This document shows, one piece after another, positions 30,433 through 36,532 of a stretch of DNA of 36,532 bases (position 1 is the stretch's first letter; the number at the start of each line of letters is the position of its first letter). The stretch is from positions 1-36,532 of the forward strand of contig JAUSIQ010000004.1 in the NCBI GenBank assembly GCA_030647955.1, read 5' to 3'. The position numbers were made by a program, and so were the translations under genes. The stretch comes from a bacterium (lineage in GTDB: Bacteria; Patescibacteriota; Minisyncoccia; 2-02-FULL-40-12; IGHO2-12-FULL-4). Below the pieces are notes generated by a model that did not search any database, was not told where the DNA came from, and was given only the letters and a program-made list of their open reading frames with translations.

Positions 30433-31497
30433 TTAGACGCTAAATGTTATGAATCCTGACCAATGGTTTGGCGCAATCATTTTTTTGTCACTTAAGTTGA
30501 GAGTTTGAAAGAATTGTTCAATATGAGATACGCTGTATTTAATAACAGCATTAAGTGGAGGCAGGTGTTTTTTGAGCGGCAAATCTTTTCTATATAATCT
30601 AGCTATGTCGGTAATATTCTTTGGTGGTCTAATTAATTTTGGTTTATTTTGATTGTTCTGTCTCGGCTTGAGCAATAAGCCGACATGGCACGGTTTATAA
30701 AAAAAATCTTCCACAATCTCAAGTCCTCCAAGTTCCGCCAGGTAAGTTAGGTGTTCTTTTGAGAAATTACTTTTATGAGTAAGATATAAAGCATCACTCC
30801 AGCTCACATAATTCCAGATGGTCGGCACTTCCAGATACAAAAGACCGGAGTTCGGATTAAGAAGATTTTTAATTCTTTTTATTACGGTAACTGGATTATC
30901 AATATGTTCAAGACATGCGGAGAAAATGATAACATCATAACGTCTTTTTTGACGGACAAATGTTTCAATAGAGTCGGCTACTACTTTTATCCCCCACTTT
31001 TTTCTTAAGTAGTTGGTTTTGTTTATTTCTGGTTCAACTGCTTCAACTCGGAAACCTTTCTCCCGAAATAAGTTTGTTCCTGTGCCAAAAGCCGCTCCCA
31101 CGTCAAGAAGGTGCCCCGTTTTTCTATATCTTGATATTGCTTCGTAATATTTTTCGTAACGAGCGATTCTGTCCAACTCTACCTCGGGATTAAAAACCTC
31201 CGGTACGGCAGTCTCTATTATTTGCCAGCATTTTTTAAACCATTTTAATCCCGGGCTGACTGATCTAAATGTAAATAAGCAACTGACACAGGTTACTGTG
31301 GAAAAAAAATTCAGTTGGCCATTTATGTAAACTTCAGTCAACAATCGGAGATCTTTCGACAGACACACTGGGCATCGCGATATTATCAGAAGATCATTTT
31401 TTTCAATTTCATATACCCTTGGATTTTCTTTCTTTTCTTTTAATTTTTTTAAGGTACTCTTTTTTTGCTCATCTAAATAATGTGCAGCGTCATTCAT
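30433..31497 (-). CDS. Class I SAM methyltransferase with N-terminal zinc-ribbon-like region
   Basis: A 354-residue protein. After a charged N-terminus come CPVC and CVSC (a CX2C pair about 30 residues apart, zinc-binding in look), then LLDVGAAFGTGTNLFREKGF (SAM binding), RVEAVEPEINK, YDVIIFSACLEHIDNPVTVI and NPNSGLLYLEVPTIWNYVSW. This Methyltransf_23 style, CX2C pair included, occurs in many glycan clusters. It lacks the Methyltransf_14 domain and the YHEH motif of the C-methyltransferases, so O- or N-methylation is likelier. ATG 31497 follows the SD AAAGGG; an in-frame ATG at 31563 falls inside the predicted promoter. It stands as a single-gene unit with its own promoter and terminator. Confidence 0.78.
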   Translation of the reverse strand: MNDAAHYLDEQKKSTLKKLKEKKENPRVYEIEKNDLLIISRCPVCLSKDLRLLTEVYINGQLNFFSTVTCVSCLFTFRSVSPGLKWFKKCWQIIETAVPEVFNPEVELDRIARYEKYYEAISRYRKTGHLLDVGAAFGTGTNLFREKGFRVEAVEPEINKTNYLRKKWGIKVVADSIETFVRQKRRYDVIIFSACLEHIDNPVTVIKRIKNLLNPNSGLLYLEVPTIWNYVSWSDALYLTHKSNFSKEHLTYLAELGGLEIVEDFFYKPCHVGLLLKPRQNNQNKPKLIRPPKNITDIARLYRKDLPLKKHLPPLNAVIKYSVSHIEQFFQTLNLSDKKMIAPNHWSGFITFSV

Positions 31498-31534
31498 GAA
31501 TTTTACCCTTTCTGTCACCCCGTTGTTTAGAGGG

Positions 31535-31563
31535 AGTTTACAACAGTTTAATTCTGAATTCAA
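31535..31563 (-). promoter_or_regulatory. Predicted promoter of the zinc-ribbon methyltransferase
   Basis: On the minus strand a -35 TTGAAT (31558-31563), 17-base spacer and -10 TAAACT (31535-31540); the leader would be about 30 bases and include the SD AAAGGG. Confidence 0.45.
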
Positions 31564-31581
31564 GCCCCCATATTCTTAATG

Positions 31582-31608
31582 AAAACCCCCGCTTTGGCGG
31601 GGTTTTTT
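31582..31608. terminator. Bidirectional-looking terminator after the HemN-like gene
   Basis: CCCCGC (31587-31592), loop TTTG, GCGGGG (31597-31602), flanked by AAAA on the left and TTTTTT on the right, so it would work on either strand. Its job here is on the minus strand, ending the HemN-like transcript about 55 bases after that stop. Confidence 0.85.
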
Positions 31609-31661
31609 GTAAAAGAAATTAAGAAGGTGAAACATGTATTACAATTGAATAAGTGGGGGGA

Positions 31662-33059
31662 TTAAAATCGGGGTCGGCTTTTCTTGTATGCATCAAAAAC
31701 ATAACAGATGGTATTGGTAAATTGATGTCCTTTTTCGGTGACAATGATCGCTCGATTCTTGATTTCTACCAGTTCATCTTTGATATAACTATCCAATGAA
31801 GCCAATTCTTCCTTAAAATAATTTTCAAAATTAATGCCATATTTAGCATCTATGCCTTCGAAACCTATAGAGAAGAAACTCCGTAAGGTTTGGATTACAT
31901 CCCGTCTCATTAGATCATCTTGGTTTTGTTTGTGGCCGCGGAATATCGGAAACAACCCTTGCTCCAGAGCTTCCTGATATTTTTGAACATCGTAGAAATT
32001 CTGAAAATAGTAATTACCGAGAGTGCTGTAACTATGGACTCCCACGCTAAGAATACTATCATATCTTCCTGCCGTCACTCCTAGAGCATTCCAATGCATC
32101 TTGCCATCGGCCATAGCTCTCGCCACAGAATCAGTCGGCTTAGCAAAATGATCATATCCGGTGCGGACGTAACCGCCTTGGGTTAATGTTTCCAAGGCTA
32201 CGGCAAAGAGCTCCTTGCGTTCATAATAATCTGGTAAACGATCGGGTCTTCCATGTTTTCCATCAGACATAAGACTCTGGTGTTTTGTGAAGTGCGGAGC
32301 CAGATGAAGATAATTGAGACAAATACGATCTGGGGAAAGACGGACACATTCCGCAGCTGTCCTTCTAATGGTCTCCTTGGTTTGATGGGGTAGGCCGCAG
32401 ATAATGTCAAAATTTACGCCATTAGAAAAAAGATCATCGGTCTCGTTGCTCATGAGATCTTCCACTAATTTAATGGGCTGTACTCTATTTATGGCTCCTT
32501 GAACTTTTGGATCAAAATCCTGAATACCCATAGAGATTCTGTTTATACCCTTATCGTGGTAATACCTAAGCATCTCTCTGGTGGTATGCCTTGGATCTAT
32601 TTCGATAGAAAATTCACTCAGATTCTCCATATTTACTATTGACCCCAAATTTTCTACTAAGCAATCGAAATCAGGTATAGTTAAATCTGTCGGAGAGCCA
32701 CCACCTAAATGTATCTCCGTAAAATTCGGAGTCAGAGAATGCTGATTAAAGAATTCTCGCAATAGACGAATTTCTGAATAAAGCATCCCAAGATAATTTT
32801 TTCTCTTATTCTGGTCTTTGGTAATTTCTCCAATATGACAAGTACAAAACCAGCAAAGTTCTGTGCAATAGAGAATGTGGACATATAGCAAAAGGGGAGT
32901 GGTCGGTTCGTTAGTCAGTAGTTCTAGTAAGGCTGAACGATAGTCTTTGTCTCCGACGCTAGTTGACCAAAAGCTCTTATGCGGATATTCAGTATACATA
33001 AAGGCATTGGTTATCTGCAGAATGTTAGGATCTACATGATTTAGCATTTGCAACCTCAT
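31662..33059 (-). CDS. HemN-like radical SAM protein (oxygen-independent coproporphyrinogen III oxidase family)
   Basis: A 465-residue protein that follows E. coli HemN along most of its length. It has LLLYVHILYCTELCWFCTCH, the CX3CX2CXC motif of the family (Cys65, 69, 72, 74), HLGGGSPTDL, EIDPRHTTREML, RISMGIQDFDPKVQGAINR, LPHQT, DHFAKPTDSVARA and a C-terminal RRDVIQTLRSFF with FENYFKEELASL and TEKGHQFTNTICYVFDAY. HemN decarboxylates coproporphyrinogen III in haem synthesis. No other tetrapyrrole gene is visible here, so it could be a true HemN, or a relative with another substrate. The start follows an extended -10 promoter with a short leader lacking an SD. Confidence 0.8.
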   Translation of the reverse strand: MRLQMLNHVDPNILQITNAFMYTEYPHKSFWSTSVGDKDYRSALLELLTNEPTTPLLLYVHILYCTELCWFCTCHIGEITKDQNKRKNYLGMLYSEIRLLREFFNQHSLTPNFTEIHLGGGSPTDLTIPDFDCLVENLGSIVNMENLSEFSIEIDPRHTTREMLRYYHDKGINRISMGIQDFDPKVQGAINRVQPIKLVEDLMSNETDDLFSNGVNFDIICGLPHQTKETIRRTAAECVRLSPDRICLNYLHLAPHFTKHQSLMSDGKHGRPDRLPDYYERKELFAVALETLTQGGYVRTGYDHFAKPTDSVARAMADGKMHWNALGVTAGRYDSILSVGVHSYSTLGNYYFQNFYDVQKYQEALEQGLFPIFRGHKQNQDDLMRRDVIQTLRSFFSIGFEGIDAKYGINFENYFKEELASLDSYIKDELVEIKNRAIIVTEKGHQFTNTICYVFDAYKKSRPRF

Positions 33060-33078
33060 TTTTAAAAAACTTTAAACT

Positions 33079-33107
33079 ATTATACCAAATAAACCACCTC
33101 GCAGCAA
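33079..33107 (-). promoter_or_regulatory. Predicted promoter of the HemN-like gene
   Basis: On the minus strand a -35 TTGCTG (33102-33107), 17-base spacer and a perfect -10 TATAAT (33079-33084) preceded by TGG (extended -10). The -35 lies inside a hairpin (33097-33116). The leader would be about 13 bases without an SD. Confidence 0.6.
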
Positions 33108-33218
33108 GCTGCGAGGTAGCATAAGAGTCTAAGACTCTTATGCCCCGATGCGGAGCATCGGGGTGTTAACCCTTTTAGCTTCGCTCGGACAAAATGTAAG
33201 ATAAAAATCTTCCATTTT
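33097..33218. repeat. Array of four hairpins in the HemN-like/radical SAM spacer
   Basis: Four hairpins follow one another: CCTCGCAGC-AA-GCTGCGAGG (33097-33116); GCATAAGAGTCT-A-AGACTCTTATGC (33119-33143); CCCCGATGC-GGA-GCATCGGGG (33143-33163); and AAAATGTAAGAT-AAAA-ATCTTCCATTTT (33191-33218, one mismatch). None has a good T-run. No gene is seen in this spacer. Confidence 0.7.
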
Positions 33219-33231
33219 GCTCCTCGCTCAG

Positions 33232-33258
33232 TAAAATAAAAAGACGCTGTCCAGCGCC
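33232..33258 (-). terminator. Rho-independent terminator of the third B12-type radical SAM gene
   Basis: On the minus strand GGCGCTG (33258-33252), loop GA, CAGCGTC (33249-33243) with one G-T pair, then CTTTTTATTTTA. The stem begins at the stop codon of the radical SAM gene. Confidence 0.75.
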
Positions 33259-35135
33259 TAGTTTAAATTTATTTTATTTTGTAGTTCTTCAATCAATTTA
33301 TCCAAGCCTAGTATCGGAAATCTCTTTCGCCAATAGTCATTTCCTGTCGCATATTTCCTAGCTAGGCCCAAGCGATAGTCGGCTTGCTCTGTGTTTTTAA
33401 GTTTAAATTCCAGAAGAGCGAAGAATAGATTGCCCAGAGCATTTTCTTTGTGGGTTTTATCACACATATTGACGAATAGTTTGTGGAGCATATTTATTTT
33501 AATCGGATCTTCAAGCTTCCAAAGTTTCTCATAGTTAACCATATAATCCATTACAAACCAGATATCGATTAGCTCACTTCGTTTGGGGATTCTGTCCAGA
33601 TTTTCTCCGCAAAGATGGTTTATGAAGGGTAGAGCTTTTGCTTTCTCTTCCCCGCTTCTTCGATCTTGCTTGCCAGTTGATCCCACTACCGGTCTTTCCG
33701 ACCCATCTAGCAGCTCTTGTTTTGTTATGGTTCCTTGGGCCAAGGCATGATTGGTCATATCAACACCGGGGATGAAATTAAGGGGTTGAATTGTATACCA
33801 ATCTAAATCCATTTGCTTGGCAACATTTATAGTGTCCCAGATCATCTTTATTGATTCGCCGGGAAAATTTCTTTCTGGCTCGGGAGGGAAACCAACCATC
33901 AGTAATCCCTTAGTGAATATCTTGGGATATTTTTTCATTATTTCTCCGGCTCGGAGGTAGTGTTTAACGCCACTTGGCTTAGGTATGTTTCTAAGTACCT
34001 CTGGATTGCCAGACTCAATGCCAAAGCTCAAAGCGATACAGCCTGATTCGGCAGCGGCATGAGCAATTTCCTCGGTCAGTGCTGAGGCGATAACTCCGTT
34101 AGAGGCATCCCAGGTGATGTTTAATTTTCTTTTTGTCCAGCCTTCGAAAAGAGCGATCGTTCTTTTTTCCCCATTCAGTAAATCATCATCTAGCATCATC
34201 ACATGGCTGATTCCGTATTTATCTCTTTTTCTTTCAAGTTCATCTAAAACAATATCTATGTCTCGTTTTAATACTATGCCTCGACCATTAAACTCATCAA
34301 CGGAACAAAATCTGCAATGAGCTCGACAGCCTCTATTAATGAGAACTGTTCCTGCTCTCGTCCCCGGAGGGAATAACCAGTAAAAAGTTCCGATTCTTCC
34401 AATGGAACTATATTTTTCGATCAGCAAGTCATGAAAATTAGGAGCGATATTTAGGGTTTCTGTTTTTGGTTCTGCCCTCTTTGTAATAGCCGTGTAGCGG
34501 CCATCAATGAGGGTGGCAATTTGAGTAATGTTTTCTGTCCCGATCTTGTTGTTGGCTATATCCAGAAAATGTCCAAAGCTGTCGTTGCCTTCATTGAGGC
34601 ACACAAAATCTATTTCTTTACAATCCTCAAGAACTAGTTGACCCGGAGAGGATTTAATCTCAGCGGAGGCCATCGTGGTATGCACACCACCAGCAACGAC
34701 AACAATATTTGGATTACATTCTTTAACTAATCTGGCAATTCTTACCATCGAACGATGATAGATGGTGAACATACAAGTAACTCCAACCACATCCGGCCGG
34801 AATTCATTCAGTTTTCGCTTTAACCATTCTTCCCAAGCGTTATACCTGAAATTATTAGGATCACTTTTGAAATTATCCTGAATCATAAAATTCAGGTCAA
34901 TAATATCGGTCGTATAGCCCCGTAATTCAATACAAGAAGATATGATACCCAAACCGTAAGGTTCATAAACGGGGTATCTGTTGTCTTTTGCTACACCAGG
35001 ATTCCAATCTTCTTCTGGGACATTGGGTGGCTCAATGAGTAAAATGCGCTGACAGTCCGAAGGAAAAGTCTGCCGTATTTTATTAGCAATTTTTTTAACT
35101 TCCAGATTTACTTCGAGCTGGATTAATTCTGCCAT
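33258..35135 (-). CDS. Cobalamin-binding-domain radical SAM protein (third)
   Basis: A 625-residue protein. The N-terminal B12-binding-like domain has RILLIEPPNVPEEDW, PYGLGIISSCIELRGYTTDI, PDVVGVTCMFTIYHRSMVRI, IVVVAGGVHTTMASAEI and DFVCLNEGNDSF. The cluster motif is INRGCRAHCRFCSVDEFNGR, with Cys270, Cys274 and Cys277, then HVMMLDDDLLNGEKRTIALF, LSFGIESGNPEVLRNIPKPS and LLMVGFPPEPERNFPGESIK. Enzymes of this type do radical methylation or other hard C-H chemistry; the substrate is unknown. ATG 35135 follows AAGGAAGG; the frame continues to 35231, but that would overrun the promoter. It is a single-gene unit with its own promoter and terminator, between the HemN-like and PhyH-like genes. Confidence 0.82.
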   Translation of the reverse strand: MAELIQLEVNLEVKKIANKIRQTFPSDCQRILLIEPPNVPEEDWNPGVAKDNRYPVYEPYGLGIISSCIELRGYTTDIIDLNFMIQDNFKSDPNNFRYNAWEEWLKRKLNEFRPDVVGVTCMFTIYHRSMVRIARLVKECNPNIVVVAGGVHTTMASAEIKSSPGQLVLEDCKEIDFVCLNEGNDSFGHFLDIANNKIGTENITQIATLIDGRYTAITKRAEPKTETLNIAPNFHDLLIEKYSSIGRIGTFYWLFPPGTRAGTVLINRGCRAHCRFCSVDEFNGRGIVLKRDIDIVLDELERKRDKYGISHVMMLDDDLLNGEKRTIALFEGWTKRKLNITWDASNGVIASALTEEIAHAAAESGCIALSFGIESGNPEVLRNIPKPSGVKHYLRAGEIMKKYPKIFTKGLLMVGFPPEPERNFPGESIKMIWDTINVAKQMDLDWYTIQPLNFIPGVDMTNHALAQGTITKQELLDGSERPVVGSTGKQDRRSGEEKAKALPFINHLCGENLDRIPKRSELIDIWFVMDYMVNYEKLWKLEDPIKINMLHKLFVNMCDKTHKENALGNLFFALLEFKLKNTEQADYRLGLARKYATGNDYWRKRFPILGLDKLIEELQNKINLN

Positions 35136-35187
35136 GGGCCTTCCTTTCTCGGAGGATATTTCGTTACTTGTAAAATTACTGAATAAT

Positions 35188-35216
35188 ATCGTATCGTAAA
35201 AAGTAATTATTGTCCA
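35188..35216 (-). promoter_or_regulatory. Predicted promoter of the third radical SAM gene
   Basis: On the minus strand a -35 TGGACA (35211-35216), 17-base spacer and -10 TACGAT (35188-35193). The leader would be about 46 bases, with a good SD. The ATCGTA repeat gives a second, poorly spaced -10-like box at 35193-35198. Confidence 0.45.
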
Positions 35217-35257
35217 TACCTTACCTGCCATAAGGTTTTCATTCTGTTAATAAAGTC

Positions 35258-35295
35258 TTCGCAAAGAAAAATACCCTTTGTTACTTAGGGTATTT
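35258..35295 (-). terminator. Rho-independent terminator of the PhyH-like gene
   Basis: On the minus strand AAATACCCT (35295-35287), nine-base loop, AGGGTATTT (35277-35269) and TTTCTTTG. It lies about 60 bases after the dioxygenase stop codon. Confidence 0.8.
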
Positions 35296-35353
35296 AGATG
35301 CATCTCCAAGTTCATTGCTTTGATTTGTTGTGTAAAGAACCAGGGATTACTCA

Positions 35354-36154
35354 TTATCTGATCGGGAGCTCTTTCCTCTGGCCGGTTTTCCCGGCTATAA
35401 ATTTATAGCCGTTAGTCAAATAAGGGATAAGTAGCATTGGCCGATCTCTGTTTAGTGAATTATTCGGATAAGAACCGTGAACACAATGGCTGTGAAGGAA
35501 AAGGACAGAGCCCTTTTTCATTGGAAGATCAATCCTTTTGTTTCTATATTTTTTTGGCAAACTTTTAGTGACGTCATGTCCCGGATTTTTGCCCGGCTTT
35601 TCTTGGAAACTCTTCACGAATTCAGCTTTAAGGAGCGCTTCCATGTGAGAGCCTGGATAAATAAACATACATCCATTTTCCGGGTCTTGGTCGGAAAAAA
35701 CTAAATTGGCAGTTATGTAGGCACCCTGTTTGGCTCGCGGGTAAGCATTATCCTGATGAGGATTCCAAGCCTGCTTGGCGTATGGCGAGCCAGCTTTTTT
35801 GAAGAGGAACATGGATTGAACATTTACTACGCAACCCACATCTCTTCTTTGCAGGATCTCCAAACCGGTAACTACAGCAGGGTGCTTGATTAGCATTTGC
35901 TTTACGTATCTGTGGACCCATCTTTCGTTTGGTCCGTATACATGAGACCAGAAATCAACCCTATCTAAGTTCATAATTCCTTTGTATTCCTCATCTTTAA
36001 TTTTTATTCTATGTAAATCAAAGATCTCAACCGCTTTATCGCATTCATCATCAGCGAGTACATTTTCTACGATAAGGAATCCGTTATCGTCGTAGAATTT
36101 AACTTGCTCTGGATTTAATTCGATCGGTCTGTCAAACATGGGCTTCTGTTTCAT
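35354..36154 (-). CDS. PhyH-type (phytanoyl-CoA dioxygenase) Fe(II)/2-oxoglutarate oxygenase
   Basis: A 266-residue protein with the PhyH fold. The facial triad reads NPHQDNAYP (His133, Asp135) and HCVHGSYPNN (His226), and the following RDRPML has the Arg that usually binds 2-oxoglutarate. ENGCMFIYPGSHMEALLKAE is the family's usual G-C-(L/M)-x-x-x-P-G-S-H block. These enzymes hydroxylate or dechlorinate unactivated carbons using O2, Fe(II) and 2-oxoglutarate, and often occur in secondary-metabolite or glycan tailoring. It starts three bases after the upstream SDR ends, with an AAGGAG SD ten bases before the ATG, so the two are co-expressed. The substrate is unknown. Confidence 0.82.
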   Translation of the reverse strand: MKQKPMFDRPIELNPEQVKFYDDNGFLIVENVLADDECDKAVEIFDLHRIKIKDEEYKGIMNLDRVDFWSHVYGPNERWVHRYVKQMLIKHPAVVTGLEILQRRDVGCVVNVQSMFLFKKAGSPYAKQAWNPHQDNAYPRAKQGAYITANLVFSDQDPENGCMFIYPGSHMEALLKAEFVKSFQEKPGKNPGHDVTKSLPKKYRNKRIDLPMKKGSVLFLHSHCVHGSYPNNSLNRDRPMLLIPYLTNGYKFIAGKTGQRKELPIR

Positions 36155-36157
36155 CGC

Positions 36158-36532
36158 TCATCGCTCCTTGTTTTTAATGTTCTCATTATGCCAGCTTAAT
36201 GTCATTCTAATGCCAGTGTCAAGATTAATTTGTGGCATCCAAGCGAATCTATCTCGGGCCTTTTTGGCGCTGATGGATATCTTTGTGCCCATGGTTGGCC
36301 CATGGGGATCATAGACAATCTCTAATTTTTTACCGGAGATTCGGACCATTCTCTCAACTAATTCTTTTATAGAAACCGACTCTTCCGAGCCAAGATTGAA
36401 AATGTCAAAGTTATCGTCCTGCTGGTCTATGAGCTTGCGGACGAAGTGAATGAAATCAGAAACATAAAGGAAATCCCTGACTTCCCGGCCATGCCCCCAG
36501 ACGATGATTTTCCCGCCATCTTCAGTCTCTGA
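36158..36532 (-). CDS. Extended SDR, C-terminal part only, 5' end cut by window
   Basis: The minus-strand frame is open to the last base of the window, giving 124 visible residues and the stop. It has IIVWGHGREVRDFLYVSDFI, NLGSEESVSIKELVERMV and GTKISISAKKARDRFAWMPQ with INLDTGIRMTLSW, which is the standard C-terminal half of NDP-sugar SDRs. VWG-x-G-x-x-x-R-DF-x-YV-x-D and the DTGI...W tail resemble GDP-fucose-synthase-like and related epimerases. The active site lies outside the window, so the reaction is open. It is directly upstream of the PhyH-like gene in the same unit. Confidence 0.78.
   Translation of the reverse strand, partial: SETEDGGKIIVWGHGREVRDFLYVSDFIHFVRKLIDQQDDNFDIFNLGSEESVSIKELVERMVRISGKKLEIVYDPHGPTMGTKISISAKKARDRFAWMPQINLDTGIRMTLSWHNENIKNKER

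Noticed and set aside
33097-33163. Possible CRISPR-like repeat array
   Set aside because: The hairpins differ from one another in sequence; there are no repeated units with spacers and no cas gene.
35136-35231. Upstream in-frame start at 35231 for the third radical SAM gene
   Set aside because: The added residues run through a predicted promoter and do not resemble the family; ATG 35135 has a strong SD.
1-36532. Alternative genetic code with TGA read as an amino acid
   Set aside because: Many intact genes end in TGA right before the next gene or a terminator (for example at 3457 and 5543), so the standard code fits.

Overview
The window reads as a dense bacterial chromosome segment that makes and modifies surface glycan. 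It holds 33 protein-coding genes, two of them cut by the window edges. No stretch over 300 bases lacks a gene, and I recognised no rRNA, tRNA, CRISPR array, transposase or phage gene. Genes use the standard bacterial code: many end in TGA, so TGA is not read as an amino acid. The base composition is moderate, spacers are tiny, many starts lack a Shine-Dalgarno (SD) sequence, and short REP-like palindromes are sprinkled in spacers and even inside reading frames. That style fits a Candidate Phyla Radiation (Patescibacteria) genome, but this is an inference from style, not from a marker gene.

Layout. Positions 1-8569 (+): polysaccharide deacetylase (cut), GT4 glycosyltransferase, GDP-mannose-hydrolase-like Nudix enzyme, CgeB-like glycosyltransferase, DUF218-like protein, terminator, sugar C-methyltransferase, FkbM methyltransferase, FemAB/GNAT-like acyltransferase, GT4. 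Positions 8543-9277 (-): a short-chain dehydrogenase. Positions 9296-14137 (+): second C-methyltransferase, RmlC-like cupin, GT4, class I methyltransferase, membrane GT39-like glycosyltransferase. Positions 14153-17060 (-): GT2-like enzyme, a DxD glycosyltransferase and an extended SDR. Positions 17163-20722 (+): a cobalamin-type radical SAM protein with unusual cysteine spacing, then a GHMP heptose-phosphate kinase and a sedoheptulose-7-phosphate isomerase. Positions 20725-36532 (-): GT2, 4-epimerase-like SDR, sugar-1-phosphate nucleotidyltransferase, GDP-mannose 3,5-epimerase-like SDR, CgeB-like enzyme, methyltransferase, GT2, another SDR, cobalamin-type radical SAM, zinc-ribbon methyltransferase, HemN-like radical SAM, a third cobalamin-type radical SAM, a PhyH-type dioxygenase and the C-terminal end of another SDR.

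How it fits together. Isomerase, kinase and nucleotidyltransferase match three of the four steps of the NDP-D,D-heptose route. The GDP-mannose epimerase-like and Nudix proteins point to GDP-mannose chemistry. The dehydratase-like SDRs, cupin and two C-methyltransferases suggest branched deoxysugars. About ten glycosyltransferases would assemble the sugars, with methyl-, acyl- and possibly radical-SAM-based tailoring. The product cannot be named from sequence.

Most notable: a catalytic Tyr-to-Cys change in the GDP-mannose 3,5-epimerase-like protein; a radical SAM protein with CX6CX2C; three cobalamin-type radical SAM proteins plus an isolated HemN-like protein and a PhyH oxygenase in a glycan locus; predicted leaderless promoters whose -10 box lies 5-6 nt before the ATG; a terminator nested inside a promoter-leader; a hairpin that appears to hide an SD; and a three-copy AT-rich inverted repeat family that also encodes protein tails.
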